Source of the DNA: Capsicum annuum
Lineage: Eukaryota; Streptophyta; Magnoliopsida; Solanales; Solanaceae
Direction: 5' to 3'
NCBI RefSeq assembly: GCF_002878395.1
Contig: NW_025855829.1
Coordinates: 148,212-212,211 of the forward strand
Length of the DNA stretch: 64,000 nucleotides
The first letter of the stretch is position 1. Each line of letters starts with the position of its first letter. The notes under the pieces were generated by a model. It was not told the origin of the DNA and made no database searches. It was given only the letters and a program-made list of their open reading frames with translations. The position numbers and the translations under genes were made by a program. This document shows positions 44,448-56,434 of this stretch, in pieces.

Positions 44448-45222
44448 TCCTCCCCTTCTTGAAAAGGATTCAACCTCAAATCCGTACCTTGCAAATCAAG
44501 AGAAGACAAAACAAGCACACATCCTCATGACATGAAGGTTTAGGGTTAGCAAAATAACACAACAACATGCCATGCTGAGGCGGGAAAAAATTGGAGTATA
44601 ACCATGAGTCCTTTGTTTTAATCATAAAAAGATTAGTACAATTGCTACAAAGGAAGTAGCTCGGAGAAGTATCAAGACAAAAGGAAAATAGGTCGAGAGT
44701 CATCCTTTCCCACCCTAAGAAGGTACCAGGATCAAATGGAAAATTTAGCCAAGGGCCTAAGCCGAGGCTAGCCCTTCCTTTCCCTAGAATGTCACTCCCA
44801 GATTCATGCACAAAAACATTTTCATACACATGATCTCTATGAACAAAACTAATTGTAATGCTTTTACCACACAAAATGTTCAAAGAGTCATTCGCATTAT
44901 CAAGATCAATTCTATAAACACCATCACTAACTTGAGATTTTTTAAGCACTCCATTTACATGTTCAAGTAGTGAACTACATTTAAGAGTAAATAGATCATC
45001 ATTCACACCAAGAGTACTCATTTCCGAGACTACACATTTCTTGCCCATCTTTAGGAGAAATGTTTTCACACCATAGTGGGTTAGCATATCAGCTATAGCC
45101 TTCAAGACAGGTTATACCATCATTTTTACTACTAGGTTCATTAGAAGTGTTTATATCATCTTCAAACAAAACATTAAATCTAAAAAGAGCATGATTGATC
45201 TCATGGACAGATTTGGAACTAG
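44448..45222 (-). pseudogene. E: C-terminal part of the non-pol ORF (first interior)
   Basis: A minus-strand frame of 209 codons (44,476-45,105) reads KKCVVSEMSTLGVNDDLF, SSLLEHVNGVLKKSQVS, DLDNANDSLNILCGKSI, VHRDHVYENVFVHE, ASLGLGPWLNFPFDPGTF, LGWERM, then LFMIKTKDSWLYSN and PQHGMLL. It aligns with the second interior of E and with both repeat units of D. Cys, Asn, Asp and hydrophobic residues dominate, and there is no metal-finger or catalytic motif I recognise. Its upstream continuation (FNVLFEDDINTSNEP, about 45,130-45,220) is in another frame and ends at the D insertion point. Role in the element unknown. Confidence 0.6.
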
Positions 45223-45893
45223 TGATACAAGCACAATGAGCCTCAAGATCACAAGATATTGTCTAAGGGTCAAGGCTTCTAAATTGACTAGTAATTAAAG
45301 ACTTTTTGGAGTATTTTAAAGCCTTGGCTAAGAGAAATAAGGGAATTTATACACTCCATAGGCGCCTCAAAGGAAGGATAATTAAGACTCTTTACACTCT
45401 AAAAGAGCACTCTATAGGTGCCTCCTTTTAAGTCCTCATTAAGGGCATTTTTGTCATTTGGCATGTAATAGTATAAATAGACCATTTTACTTCTCTTTTC
45501 ATTAGACTTTTATGAAATTGGATGTTATTCTTAGATTGTAGCTTTAGTATTGTAGTTTTAGCTCTCAAACCCAAAATTGGTTCCTTAAATACATTTAAAG
45601 TTAGGGTTTCACTTGTATTGGGAAATTTGGCAAGAAAGGTGTGCTTGAGGAAGAGTGTTTTCTTTGGGTCACCTAAGAGAGTGGTTTGATCTTACATTGG
45701 TGATGTGTGTTTGAAGGTTTTATACACCTTCTAGTGCTATTCATTGGTGGAAGTGAGGGTCTCTCTATCTATCTTTAATTTCATGCAATTCTTCTTCTTC
45801 ATCTCCTTCTAGTGTGTTGTTTTCTCTTCGTGAACTTTCTGATTTTTGTTCCTTTAGTGTCCATTTCGTATTTGGTAGTCCTTTAGGCTCTCA
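45223..45893 (+). repeat. 5' LTR of D
   Basis: Starts TGATACAAGCACAATGAGCC, ends GGCTCTCA. Compared by eye with the 3' LTR over the first 200 bp it is about 90-93% identical, so the insertion has had time to diverge. Confidence 0.9.
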
Positions 45894-45895
45894 TT

Positions 45896-45908
45896 TGGTA
45901 TCAAAGCC
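45896..45908 (+). promoter_or_regulatory. Primer-binding site of D
   Basis: TGGTATCAAAGCC, two bases after the LTR; one mismatch to TGGTATCAGAGCC. Confidence 0.8.
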
Positions 45909-47220
45909 TTGTTTAGGGTTGTTCCAACATCCCTAAGTCTTGGTTTTAGTGTTCTTATATAGAAAATCTCATAAAAAAGAGTTAAAAGTCAAGAAAATAA
46001 AAAAAATAGATGTTTCACGTTTTTGTGTTTTGATAGAATTTTAGATCTTAGATATACATATTTTTGCATTGTTTTGTTGGTTTCAAGTGCTATATTCTTG
46101 TTCCCTAGCATCTAGGAAGTTTAGATCTGCTTTTAAAGTGAAGTTTGGTTGATTTTGAGTTAGATCCACCATGATTATGGCATTTTGAAGCTTCAAGAAG
46201 CTAGATCCGTGTGGTTTTTGTGTTGTGGACGTTGGTTGGCTGTGATTTATTGTTATTTGAGCTCACCTTAGACTAAGGAACCTAGATCTACAAAAAAAAT
46301 CAGATTTAGAGTTCATTTGGTTAGGGGTCAAACTTTGGTCAACTTTTAAATATTCATCTTGTTCTTCCATGTTCATCAAGTCTTGCTAAGGAAGAATATT
46401 CAAAGAGTGTGTTTGATCCAAAAAAGCAGAAGAAAGAGAATGTACTTTATGTTTGTGAAAGAATATTCCTTGGCATATTCATTTTCATCAAAGAAGAAGA
46501 GACAAAGGAATAATCAAAGTACAAAATCAAGTACATTCCAAGTACAAAAGGGGGGACCATTTGTTTTGAATTCATTTGAAGCTCCAAAAAAAGGCTTTCA
46601 AACCTTCATTTTTCTGTCCTAAACAAAATTCCTCTTCACAAAGGGGGTTCTAGGCCGAGACTTTAGAATTAGGGTTGAAAAATTTGAAAACTCAACATCC
46701 AATCACAAGCTGCCATGACATCACTAGCTAATCGGCCAAATTGAGTTCTAAAATTAGATTTCGTAGTTTCTATTTGTTGTTTCTAGTTGCTCTTGTGTTG
46801 ATTCTATTACTAATTAGTAATATAGTAATTACCTACTAGTTTGGTAATTATATTAGAGTCCGTTGTTTCACGTCTTTGATTTTTTGTGTTCTTTCTCATT
46901 TTCAAATCGCAGTATTTTTGTTGGTTCAAGTTCGTGCATCACTTATTTTGAGTTATTTCAAATGAAGATCCATTCTGATTCAAAGCTTCTCATCTCTCAA
47001 GTAACTTGCCAAGTATTACCGGTTCTCCAACACTTGTGAAGCCAAGTGTGAGGTGAGGTTGAGTGTGAGTGAAGTGAGGCTTTTGAACTAACTCGTTTGC
47101 TCATTTTGTAGGTTATTTTGCTTGCTGTTTTTTGCACTTCGTAAGTACATTTTCCATGAAAACCGAAGGTACTACTTCCCAACATTTGGGAAATGATGTT
47201 ATGGGAGCTTTGATGGCCTA
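45909..47220 (+). other. Untranslated leader of D
   Basis: No credible gene; the ORF at 46,359-46,622 is leader sequence that also exists, unread, in F (55,750-55,986 reversed). TTCTTCCATGTTCATC and GAAGAATATTCAAA are shared with F. ACTCGTTTGCTCATTTTGTAG/G near 47,090-47,112 is again acceptor-like. D and F share this leader type, while L, J, E and H share another. Confidence 0.6.
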
Positions 47221-48880
47221 ATGGAGGCCTTGAGTCGAGAAATGAAGAGCGTAAATGATGATATAAGGATTGATATGGATTCAATGAGGGGTGACATAAT
47301 TAGAATTAGAGCAAGGGTTGATAGACTATGTCCACCAAAATCTCCACAATTCCAAACACCTCAAGTCCAAAGATCTTATACTTCATAAAATCCAATGACT
47401 CCTCTCCATGAGTTAGAAACCAAAGAGAGTGAGGCCAAGCCTCAAGGTGGAGAGAAAATTATTAGTGAGGTACAAGAATAATTTGAACAAAGAAGGGAAA
47501 AGGAAGGAAAAACCATGGGTAGTGAAGTTGGAAAGGAAAAAAAAATGCTTGATTGTGGATCTTGTCCACAAAGGACCCTTTTTATTCACTAACCCAAATA
47601 CTTGCATTTTGCCTAGTATTTTATCTTCTCATGTGCAGGTTAAAGACCCTAGAAGTCCCGAGGAGAAGACCAAGGAAGTTTCCTTCAAGCCCTTGGCCAA
47701 AAGTCCCCATTGTTGGACAAGAGATGAAGAAGTGAATCCAAAGAGAAACCTTGACATATTACATTGTAATGTGGAGAATGAGGTCTTCCATGATGCGAAA
47801 CCAAGTGAATAAAACACTTCTCATAATCTATAAGGTAACAAAGCTATTTTCTACACTCCTAAAAACTTGAATTATTGTGATGTGGCTCGTAGTAGACAAA
47901 GTGGTGTAGTTTTAGATTGGATTAGTCAAGAAGTGTATGAATCTACCTTTTGTGATACTCTTGGTGTTGATAGGTTGTATAAGGACCAAACTCTTATTGT
48001 GAGTACGCAACCACTAGTGGATCCTTTAGATGACAAAATCAATTCTTTTTGTAAGAATGATTTGTGTCCATCTAGTACTAGCACTTATAACTTGAATAAG
48101 GTTCCATTATCATGTGAAAAGAGTATCCACAAACTACATAACCCTCTTGTAGATGATAGTACCTTGGTTGACGTCTTCACATTTGATTCCTTCCTATACT
48201 ACCTCTTTGCCTATGATGATAACCATGTTAATTTTGAATTGATATTATGTAGAGGTAGTAAGCTTGGTGGCTATTTTCATTTCTTGAATGAAGATGATTG
48301 TGAGTTTGATTCTCTAGTAAAAGGAATGGCTAACCTCAGCTTAGATTTTTGTCTATTTCATCCATTTGATCCCGGTATACTATTAGGGTGGGGAAGGATG
48401 TGTTTCGGATAGCATTCCTTTTTCCTTGATATCTCTCTTAACCATGTCCTTTGTGATGCTTGTAGTAAGTATTTCATGATTGTAACACAGGATAGTTGGG
48501 TGTATTCCAAAAGTGTACCCCCTTGTCATAATTGTATTGTTGATCTTGATAAAGCATATGGTCCTTTGAACGTGTGTAATGAAAGCACTTATGCTAATCT
48601 TGTTCATAATGACCTTGTGTTTGTCCTAGTGGTGGGTAATGCCTTGAATGATTGTGAACTTGCTAACCTAGTGAAAGGAGTGGTCCATCTCGACTTAAAC
48701 CTTCATCATTTTCTCCCATTTGACCCCAGAATATTCTTGAGATGTGAAGGATATAGTTGTTGGTCAGGCTTACTTATTTTTTATATTGATGATATTCATG
48801 TCTTTTTTATACTTTATGCTAAGCTTTTTATGTCAAAAACCAAGGATATGTGGATGTATGTCAAGTGCGAGCAACCATAG
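47221..48880 (+). pseudogene. D: non-pol ORF with FLYYLFAYDD motif and a duplicated C-terminal domain
   Basis: The ATG at 47,221 opens a helical start (MEALSREMKSVNDDIRIDMD). One frame change near 47,430 leads into a basic part (KEGKRKEKPWVVKLERKKK) and on in a single frame to 48,880, with stops at about 47,810, 47,831 and 48,410. Then come CDVARSRQ, TFCDTLGVDRLYKD, LNKVPLSCEKSIHKL, DVFTFDSFLYYLFAYDD, and two related units. The first (about 48,308-48,530) has LVKGMANLSLDFCLFHPFDP, LGWGRM and TQDSWVYSK. The second (about 48,650-48,880) has LVKGVVHLDLNLHHFLPFDP and TKDMWMYVK. F, E and G carry homologous parts. I do not recognise the family; it is not RT, integrase, protease or a CCHC gag. Confidence 0.6.
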
Positions 48881-49005
48881 GTTGATGATATATGTGTGGT
48901 GCTAATACTAACCCAGCTACCAAGAGGATTTCGTGTTTTTTTTGCTCTCTCTTTGGTTTTTCCAAGATCTGAATTTGAGGACAAATTCCTTCAAGATGGA
49001 GAGGA

Positions 49006-49679
49006 TGATACAAGCACAAGAGCCTCAAGATCACAAGATATTGTCTAAGGGTCAAGGCTTCGGAATTGGAAAGCAATTAAAGACTTTTTGGAGTATTTTG
49101 AATCCTTGGTCAAGAGAAGGAAAGAGGAGAATTTATACACTTTATAGGCACCTCAAAGGAAGGATAACGAAGACTCTTTACACTCCAAAAGAGCACTCTA
49201 TAGGCGCCTCCTTTTAAGTCCTCATTAAGGGCATTTTTGTCCTTTGGCATGTAATAGTACAAATAGACCATTTTACTTCTCTTTTCATTAGACTTTGATG
49301 AAATTGGATATTATTCTTAGATTGTAGCTTTAGTCTTGTAGTTTTAGCTCTCAAACCCGAAATTGGTTCCTTGAATACATTTGAAGTTAGGGTTTTACTT
49401 GTATTGGGAAATTTGGCAAGAAAGGTATGCTTGAGGAAGAGTGTTTCCTTTGGGTCACCTAAGAGAGTGGTTTGATCTTAAATTTGTGATGTGTGTTTGA
49501 AGGTTTGATACACATTCTAGTGCTATTCATTGGTGGAAGTGAGGGTCTCTCTATCTATCTTTAATTTCATGCAATTCTTCTTCTTTATCTCCTTCTAGTG
49601 TGTTGTTTTCTCTTAGTGAACTTGCTGATTTTTGTTCCTTTAGTGTCCATTTCGTTTTTGATAGTCCTTTATACTATCA
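49006..49679 (+). repeat. 3' LTR of D
   Basis: 674 bp, TGATACAAGCACAAGAGCC to ACTATCA, preceded by the purine tract and followed by TSD ACTAG. Confidence 0.9.
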
Positions 49680-49684
49680 ACTAG

Positions 49685-49883
49685 CATGTGCTTCACTCTC
49701 TATAAGTTCACTATCAAGTACCAAAGATTTTTCAATCTCCTCTTTACCTTGGTGTGGGTCGGGGTAGCTCACCTCTTCCTTCGGGAAGCTCTCGGCACAA
49801 GGTGTTTGGACAAGGAAAGTTGGATTTTGTGGGATAAGTTTAGGTAACAATTGACGTAGCCTTTCCATGTACCATTTAAGCAA
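49685..49883 (-). pseudogene. E: N-terminal part of the non-pol ORF (first interior)
   Basis: The minus strand gives ERLRQLLPKLIPQNPTF, VQTPCAESFPKEE, YPDPHQGKEEIEKS and LVLDSELIESEA, then reaches the D insertion at ACTAG. The first ~25 codons, including the ATG kept in the second interior (52,979), are deleted: after ACCATTTAAG the sequence jumps into the leader. Confidence 0.65.
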
Positions 49884-51161
49884 AGGACAACAACAAACAA
49901 CAAAACAAACTTGTTAGTTCAAAATGCCTCACCACACTCTCACTCTCGGTTTTACCTCACACTTGATTTCACAAGTGTTGAAAGCCGGTTTGTACTTCGT
50001 GAGTGATTGAGGGTCGAGTCTACTCTTGTTCGGAATGGATTTTCGTTTGAGTTGACTCAAAGAAAATTTATTTATGGACTTGAACCAACAAGATACAACA
50101 AATTCACAAAATAGAAAAGCACAGAACAAACATTTAACACGAATGAACGAACAGGAAGACTAACTAACAATCTAGTAGATGAGTACTAGTTTGCCAATTA
50201 GTATTGGAACCAAAAAAATTGAAACTAAGAAACAACAAACGGAAACTACGAAATATGAAATTTGAGCCAAAATTTGATGCATGAACAGTAACTTGACGTG
50301 GCAGCCACGTATTGGTTGTGGACTTTCTAACGAATTGTTATTCTCAAATGTTCATGTCTTGGTCAAAAATTTAATTTGGATTGGTGGAATTTTGTTTTAG
50401 GAGGAAAAAATAAGTCTTGGAGCCTTTTTTAATTTTCATGACTTTGACTTTACTTGTACTTCTCCTTAAAACATGAGTCCTTGAATCATGAAAAGTTGAT
50501 GGAAAGTGGTTGAGATGTGATTGACTAGTTGATGAGTGATGGTAAGTCTTACAAGACTAACAAAGCTTCACCTTTCTCCCTTCACCTTTATAGATCTAAG
50601 GTTCACTTTATTTTAAAAAGCTATGAAGGTTGTGAAGAACTTCAAGAACAAAATCAACAATCACCAAGAACAACCAACAACAATCTCCAAGAACGCCAAC
50701 AATTTCACACGGCCAACTTCCAATGTTCACAATACAATATCTTCAACACTTGGCCAAGACAACTACAACTTTGACAAAATGGTTCTTAGGCCACCAATGA
50801 ACAACAATATCACGTGTACAAGATTATAACAACAACAAGATGAAGGCCACAAGGCCAAAACAATCCACCACAGCAATGTTCAACAACAAATCGGCCAAGT
50901 CCAAGTTCACGACTACAACTTCAACAAATACAAGCTCAAACTTATCTTTAGACTCAAAGTGTTAGTGGAGAACAAAACTAACACTAGAAACACTCAATAC
51001 AGGTAAAAATCTTGACCAAGACACAACAAGAACATAATTTTTGGCCAAGAACACAAAATGGACAGATTGTTCTTTTTCTAGAATTTTCAGATTTCAATTT
51101 CTTTTTTTTTTAATTTTCAAGTGAGCTAGTCCAAGATTTGATCTTGTAGGAACAAGATCAA
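49884..51161 (-). other. Untranslated leader of E (first interior)
   Basis: Reads on the minus strand like the L and J leaders, including GGCCAAAAATTATG..CTTGGTCAAGATTTTTACC (about 51,004-51,055) and ACCAATACGTGGCTGCCACG..TTACTGTTCATGCATC (about 50,278-50,315). The ORFs at 50,529-50,829 are antisense to the leader. Confidence 0.6.
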
Positions 51162-51178
51162 CCCATGATCTGATACCA
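51162..51178 (-). promoter_or_regulatory. Primer-binding site of E
   Basis: The minus strand reads TGGTATCAGATCATGGG, two bases inside LTR2; the first ten bases match the initiator Met tRNA PBS. Confidence 0.78.
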
Positions 51179-51180
51179 AA

Positions 51181-51912
51181 TGATACAATAAAAACAATGG
51201 GAACATTAAACACACCCCAAACAGTCCACTAATCAAAAGAATTCTTGGACCGATTGGAGACCTTACTTGGATTCGACAATGAAAACAACAATAATGAAAT
51301 GAAGAAGGTGTTTATCACACCAAAATAACAACAACAATAATAATATGAAGACAAGATGAGCAAGAACAAAGTGGTAACAATAACAACACCTCACGGGTTA
51401 CATTAACAAAAACAAGAAACAACGATTACAACAAACAAGAGGATAGATAGTTAGAAAAAATGATGGTGAAATCTTAAACCCTATTGGACCTTTAACAATA
51501 GACACAATGAATACCTAACTCCTACGTTGGGACAGGAGTGACCTCGATCTCCCAAGCATCCAACATTTCCAAGCTTGAATCTAACACGAGTGATTCCACA
51601 CTCAAGTTGATTTCCCTAGTTACAATTTCGGCCAAGGAGGTCCATTCTCTCAAGAGAGATATTTCTAAGTGTTACACTTTCATAATCAACAAAAACTAAA
51701 ACTATAAACCCTAAGAGGTTCTATACATAGTGTATTACAAAATAGAATACAAAATGACCACAATACCCCTCAAGGGTGAGGTGCCTATAAAGTGTAACTT
51801 AGGGGTTGTTTTTAGTGCATTTAGGCCCTCTTTTACACTTCACTTGTGCACTTCCTTGGATGGATTCAATACGCACACGTTCTCGTCCATCCTCGTGGTT
51901 GTAATCGTATCA
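51181..51912 (-). repeat. E LTR2 (shared between the two interiors)
   Basis: 732 bp, plus-strand ends TGATACAATAAAAAC and AATCGTATCA. On its left is a PBS (as for a 5' LTR), on its right a polypurine tract complement (as for a 3' LTR). It therefore serves both interiors. Confidence 0.88.
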
Positions 51913-52979
51913 TCCTCCCCTTCTTGGAAAGGATTCGACCTTGAATCTGTACCTTGCAAATCAAGAGAAGACAAACAAGTACACATCCTTATGACATGAG
52001 GGTTTAGGGTTAGCAAAAATAACACATCAATATGCTATGCTGAGGCAGGAAAATTTAAAGTATAGCTACGAGTTCTTTATTTTAATCATAAAAAGATTAG
52101 TACAATTGCTACAAAGAAAGTGGCTCAAAGAAGCATCAAGACAAAAGAAAAATAGTTTGAGAGTCATCCTTTCCCACCCTAAGATAGGGATCAAATGGAA
52201 AATTTAGCCGAGGGCCTAAGCTGAGGCTAGCCCTTCCTTCCCCTAGAATGTCACTCCGATATTCACGCATAAAAATATTTTCATACACATGATCTCTGTG
52301 AACAAAACTAATTGTAATGTTTTCACCACACAAAATGTTCAAAGAGTCATTCACATTATCAAGATCCATTCTATAGACACCATCACTAACTTGAGATTTT
52401 TTTAAGCACTCCATTTACATGCTCAAGTAGTGAACTACATTTAAGAGTAAATTGATCATCATGCACACCAAGAGTACTATCAAGAGTACTCATTTCCGAT
52501 ACTACACATTCCTTACCCATCAGAGTACTCTCATCTTCCAAGAAGAGATTTCCATCTTTAGGAGGAATGTTGTCACACCATAGTGGGTTAGCATATCAGC
52601 TATAGCCTTCAAGGCAAGATATACCATTATTTTCACCACTAGGTTCATTAGGAGTGTTTATATCATCTTCAAACAAAACATTAAACCTAAAAAGAGCATA
52701 ATCTATCTCATAGACAGATTTGGAACTAGCAAGTGCTTCATTCTCTATAAGTTCACTATCAAGTACCAAAGATGTTTCAATCTCCTCTTTAACTTGGTGT
52801 GGGTCGGGGTAGACCACCTCTTCATTCGGAAAGCTCTCGGCACAAGGTGTTTGGACAAGGGAAGTTGGATTTTATGGGATAAGTTTAGGTAACAATTGGG
52901 GTATCCTTTCCACATTCCATTTCATTTCTTCAGTATGATTAATGCGATCAAACGTGGCATCAAGATTAGTGGCAGCCAT
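51913..52979 (-). pseudogene. E: non-pol ORF of the second interior
   Basis: The start is the ATG at 52,979 on the minus strand, directly after CTTTAG/GTACC. The N-terminus reads MAATNLDATFDRINHTEEMK, then IPQLLPKLIP-stop, TPCAESFPNEE and HQVKEEIETSLVLDSEL. It continues FNVLFEDDINTPNEPSGENN, ECVVSEMSTLDSTLGVHDD, DLDNVNDSLNILCGENI, VHRDHVYENIF and RASLSLGPRLNFPFDP. A final part degenerates before the polypurine tract at 51,913-51,930. Four or more stops or frame changes are visible. This copy shows the full N-to-C order of the E-type protein without D. No known domain is recognised. Confidence 0.62.
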
Positions 52980-54100
52980 GGTACCTAAAGCAAAGGACAA
53001 CAACAAACAACAAAACAAACTTGTTAATTCAAAATGTCTCACCACACTCTCACTCTCGGTTTTACCTCACACTTGATTTTATAAGTGTTAAAAGCCGGTT
53101 TGTACTTTGTGAGTGATTAAGGGTCGAGTCTACTCTTGTTCGGAATGGATTTTTGTTTGAGTTGACTCAAAGAAAATTTGTTTACGGACTTGAACAAACA
53201 AGATAAAATGAATTCACAAAAGAGAAAAACACACAACAAATATTTAACACGAATGAACGAACAGGAAAACTAACTAACAATCTAGTAGATGAGTACTAGT
53301 TTGCCAATTAGTATTGGAACCAACAAAATTGAAACTAAGAAACAACAAACGAAAACTACGAAATATGAAATTTGAGCCAAAATTTGATGTGTGAACAGTA
53401 ACTTGACGTGGAAGCCATGTATTAGTTGCAGTCTTTCTAACGAATTGTTATTCTCAAATGTTCAAGTCTTGGTCAAAAATTTAATTTGGATTGGTGAATT
53501 TTGTTTTAGGAGGAAAAAATAAGTCTTGGAGCCTTTTTCAATTTTCAAGACTTTGACTTCACTTGTACTTCTCCTTAAAACATGAGTCCTTGAATCATGG
53601 AAAGTTGTTGGAAAGTGGTTGGGATGTGATTGACTAGTTAATGAGTGATGGTAAGTCTTTCAAGACTAACAAAGCTTCACCTTTTTCCCTTCACCTTTAC
53701 AGATCTAAGGTTCACTTTACTTTAACAAGCTATGAAGGTTGTGAAGAACTTCAAGAATAAAATAAACAATCAGCAAGAAGAACCAACAATAATCTTCAAG
53801 AACGCCAACAATTTCACATGGCCAACTTCCAATTTTCACAATAAAATATCTTCAACACTTGGCCAAGACAACTACAACTTCAACAGAATGGTTCTTAGGC
53901 CACCAATGAACAACAATATCACGTGGCCAAGCTTATAATAACAACAATATGAAGGTGACAAGGACAAAATAACCCACCACAGTAATGTTCAACAACAAAT
54001 CGGCCAAGTCCAAGTTCACAACTACAACTTCAATAAATACAAGCTCAAACTTAGATTTAGACTCAAAGTGTTAGTGGAGAACAAAACTAACACTATAAAC
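52980..54100 (-). other. Leader of the second E interior, truncated
   Basis: Collinear with 49,884-51,000. After ACTAACACTATAAAC the sequence jumps into the middle of LTR3, so the PBS, the TTGGCCAAAAATTGT pair and about 200 bp of the LTR are missing. No gene is present; ORF 53,732-53,938 is antisense. Confidence 0.6.
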
Positions 54101-54645
54101 AATACCTCACGGGTTACATTAACAAAAACAAGAAACAATAATTACAATAAATAAGAGGATAGATAGTTAGACAAAATGAAGGTGAAATCTTAAAAACCCA
54201 AGAGCCTATTCCACTCTTGGACCTTTAACAATACACACAACGAATACCTAACTCCTACGTTGGCACAAGAGTGACCTTGATCTCCCAAGCATCCAAACTT
54301 TCTAAGCTTGAATCCAACATAAGTGATTCTACACTCAAGTTGATTTCCCTAGTTATAATTTCAGCCAAGGAGGGCCATTCTGTCAAGAGAGATATTTTGA
54401 AGTGTTACACTTTCATAACCAACAAAAACTAAAACTAAAAATCCTAAGAGGTTCTACATATTGTGTATTACAAAATAGAATACAAAATAACCACAATACC
54501 CCTCAAGGGTGAGGTGCCAATAAAGTGTAACTTAGGGGATATTTTTAGTGCATTTAGGCCTTCTTTTACACTTCACTTATGCACTTCATTGGATGGATTC
54601 AATACACACTCGTTCTCGTCCATCCTCGTGGTCGTACTCGTATCA
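54101..54645 (-). repeat. E LTR3, lacking about 200 bp at its inner end
   Basis: Matches LTR2 from about 51,384 onward. It ends CTCGTATCA at 54,645, followed by the target duplication CTTGG. Confidence 0.85.
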
Positions 54646-54650
54646 CTTGG

Positions 54651-55213
54651 TCTTTACAAAGGTCAACCAGTGTGTGAATACTCTCATTACTTGGTAATGG
54701 AACCTTATTCAAGTCACAAGTGCTAGCACTAGGTGGACTCAATTCATTTTTACAAGAAGAATCAATTTTGTCATCTATAGGATCAACTAGTGATTGCTTG
54801 CTTACAATAAGAATTGGATCTTCATGTAACCTAGCAATATCAAGAGTATCACAAAGGGATGACTCTTGCAATCCCTCTTTAGGCAAACCGCCAACCATAT
54901 CCACTTGGCTACTACTAGCCACATCACAACATTCTAAGTTTATAGGAGTGTAGGAGATAGAATTTTTACCTTATAGTTCACATGGGGTACAGTCTTCACA
55001 TTCGTGTGTGTCATGGCAGTCCACTTGCCCCTTTTGAAAGATCTCATCACAAGGGAGTTTGTCAATACTTCTCCCTTGTATCACCTCTTCATTACTTGTG
55101 GAGTGATTGGAGTTCGTTTGACCTCCCATGCGACCCAACCTTCCATTTATCATTTTTATTTCACGGGTAAGGGCTTCAAGTTGAGCCAAAATTTCTTAGC
55201 AGTGTTTTTGTCC
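54651..55213 (-). pseudogene. F: N-terminal part of the non-pol ORF
   Basis: The minus strand ATG near 55,213 follows TTTTTTAG/GTACC. After a frameshift it reads AQLEALTREIKMINGRLGRM, then NEEVIQGRSIDKLPCDE, HDTHECEDCTPCEL and a stop. A second stretch follows: CDVASSSQVDMVGGLPKEG, LCDTLDIARLHEDPILIVS, SLVDPIDDKIDSSCKNE, DLNKVPLPSNESIHTL and LVDLCKDQ, ending at the E insertion. It aligns with D at 47,221-48,150 over nearly its whole length, so D and F encode the same protein type. Cys-rich HECEDCTPCEL might bind metal, but D lacks it. Function unknown. Confidence 0.62.
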
Positions 55214-56434
55214 ATGGTACCTAAAAAAGACAACAACAAAAACAACAAACAATTTAGCTCAAAGTATCCTCACCCCACTATCACACCTTTAGTTTTCCTC
55301 ACACTTAGCTTTATAAGTGTTGAAAGTTGGCTTATAATTCGTGAGATGTTGAGGGATAAGTCTACTTTTGCCTGAAATTGATTTTGTTTGAATGACTCAA
55401 GAAAATCTTGTTCGGACTTGAACTAACAAACTATAATCAATTCAAAACAAAAAAAGCACACAAATAACGAAAACACAAAAGAAAAACTCAAAAATAATTC
55501 ACACCCTAGTGGGTAATCACTAGTTTGTCAATTAGCACTAGAATCAACAAAATACAACCTAGAAACAAGAATTAGAAACTAAGAAATCAAGATTTGAGCT
55601 CAAAACTCAGTTGTACAATAGCGGTTATGTGACAGCTTGTGATTGGATGATAATTTGCTAAATTTTTTTGTTCTTCAAATTGAGCTTCGGTCAATCTTCA
55701 ATCTAGAAAGAGGAGGATCGGTTTGGGGATGCAAGGTTTGGAGCCTTTTTCAAGCTCCAAATAAGTTTGAATCGAATTGCCCCCCCCCCCCCTGTACTTT
55801 CAATTGTACTTGCACTTTACTTTGATTTTTCCTTCCTTTTTGTTTGTTTTCTTTCTTTTGGAGGACTAGGAAGGTTCTTGGAAATTTCCTTAAACAAGTA
55901 CTACACTCTCTTTCCTCCTTTTTCAAGAACAAACACTCACTTTTGAATATTCTTCTCCAACAAAATATGAAGATGAGGAAGAACAATAAGAATATTCAAG
56001 AGTTGACCAAGTTTGACCATAAGGCAAATGACCTCTAAGTTTGAATTTTCTTGAAGATCTAAGGTCACTTTGCCAAGACAACCACAAATATCAAAAAATC
56101 CGCTCCAAAACGTCACAACCACAATGATCACCACGAGATCCACCCTTTAAAACCTTCAAACACAAGTTCAAAAATGGTGGAAGGTTCAAAACAACTTGGA
56201 TCTAGCTTAAATCTTAGACCTAGAATCTTTTAGTGCTAGGGAACAAGGATCTAGCACTAAAAACTCACAAAATACACAAGAAAAAGTAGATCTAAGATCT
56301 AAAATTCTATCCAAACACAAAAAAAATGAACAACCAATTGTTTTTTCCAGATTTTTGACACTCTTTTTATGTTGATTTTCTTAAGGTAACAACAATCCAA
56401 GACTTAGAATTGTAGGAACATTTCTAAAATATGG
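55214..56434 (-). other. Untranslated leader of F
   Basis: Gene-free, D-type leader on the minus strand, with a run of about 13 C near 55,781. The ORFs at 55,643-56,143 on both strands have no family resemblance. Confidence 0.6.

Larger units (their letters stand above)
45223..49679 (+). mobile_element. Element D: complete non-autonomous TGATAC-family retrotransposon, TSD ACTAG
   Basis: LTRs of 671 and 674 bp (45,223-45,893; 49,006-49,679), a 3.1-kb interior and a perfect ACTAG duplication (45,218-45,222; 49,680-49,684). The uninterrupted site is visible in the second interior of E (TTGGAACTAGCAAGTGCTTC, 52,729). D lies in plus orientation inside minus-strand E. It has a PBS, leader, ORF and a polypurine tract GATGGAGAGGA before the 3' LTR. 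It has no RT, RNase H or integrase. It is the cleanest full-length member of the family here. Confidence 0.93.
43699..54645 (-). mobile_element. Composite element E: LTR-interior-LTR-interior-LTR, TSD CTTGG
   Basis: Three LTRs (43,699-44,447; 51,181-51,912; 54,101-54,645) in one direction separate two interiors. A perfect CTTGG duplication (43,694-43,698 and 54,646-54,650) flanks the whole, so it behaves as one insertion. The first interior contains the nested element D; the second lacks its PBS and the adjoining end of LTR3 because of a deletion. Each interior holds leader and ORF but no RT or integrase. A tandem structure like this can arise by unequal recombination between LTRs of two copies. 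Confidence 0.85.

Noticed and set aside
46359..46622. Lys-rich 87-codon ORF in the D leader
   Set aside because: Lies in the untranslated leader; the equivalent place in F has no such frame, so it is a chance ORF.
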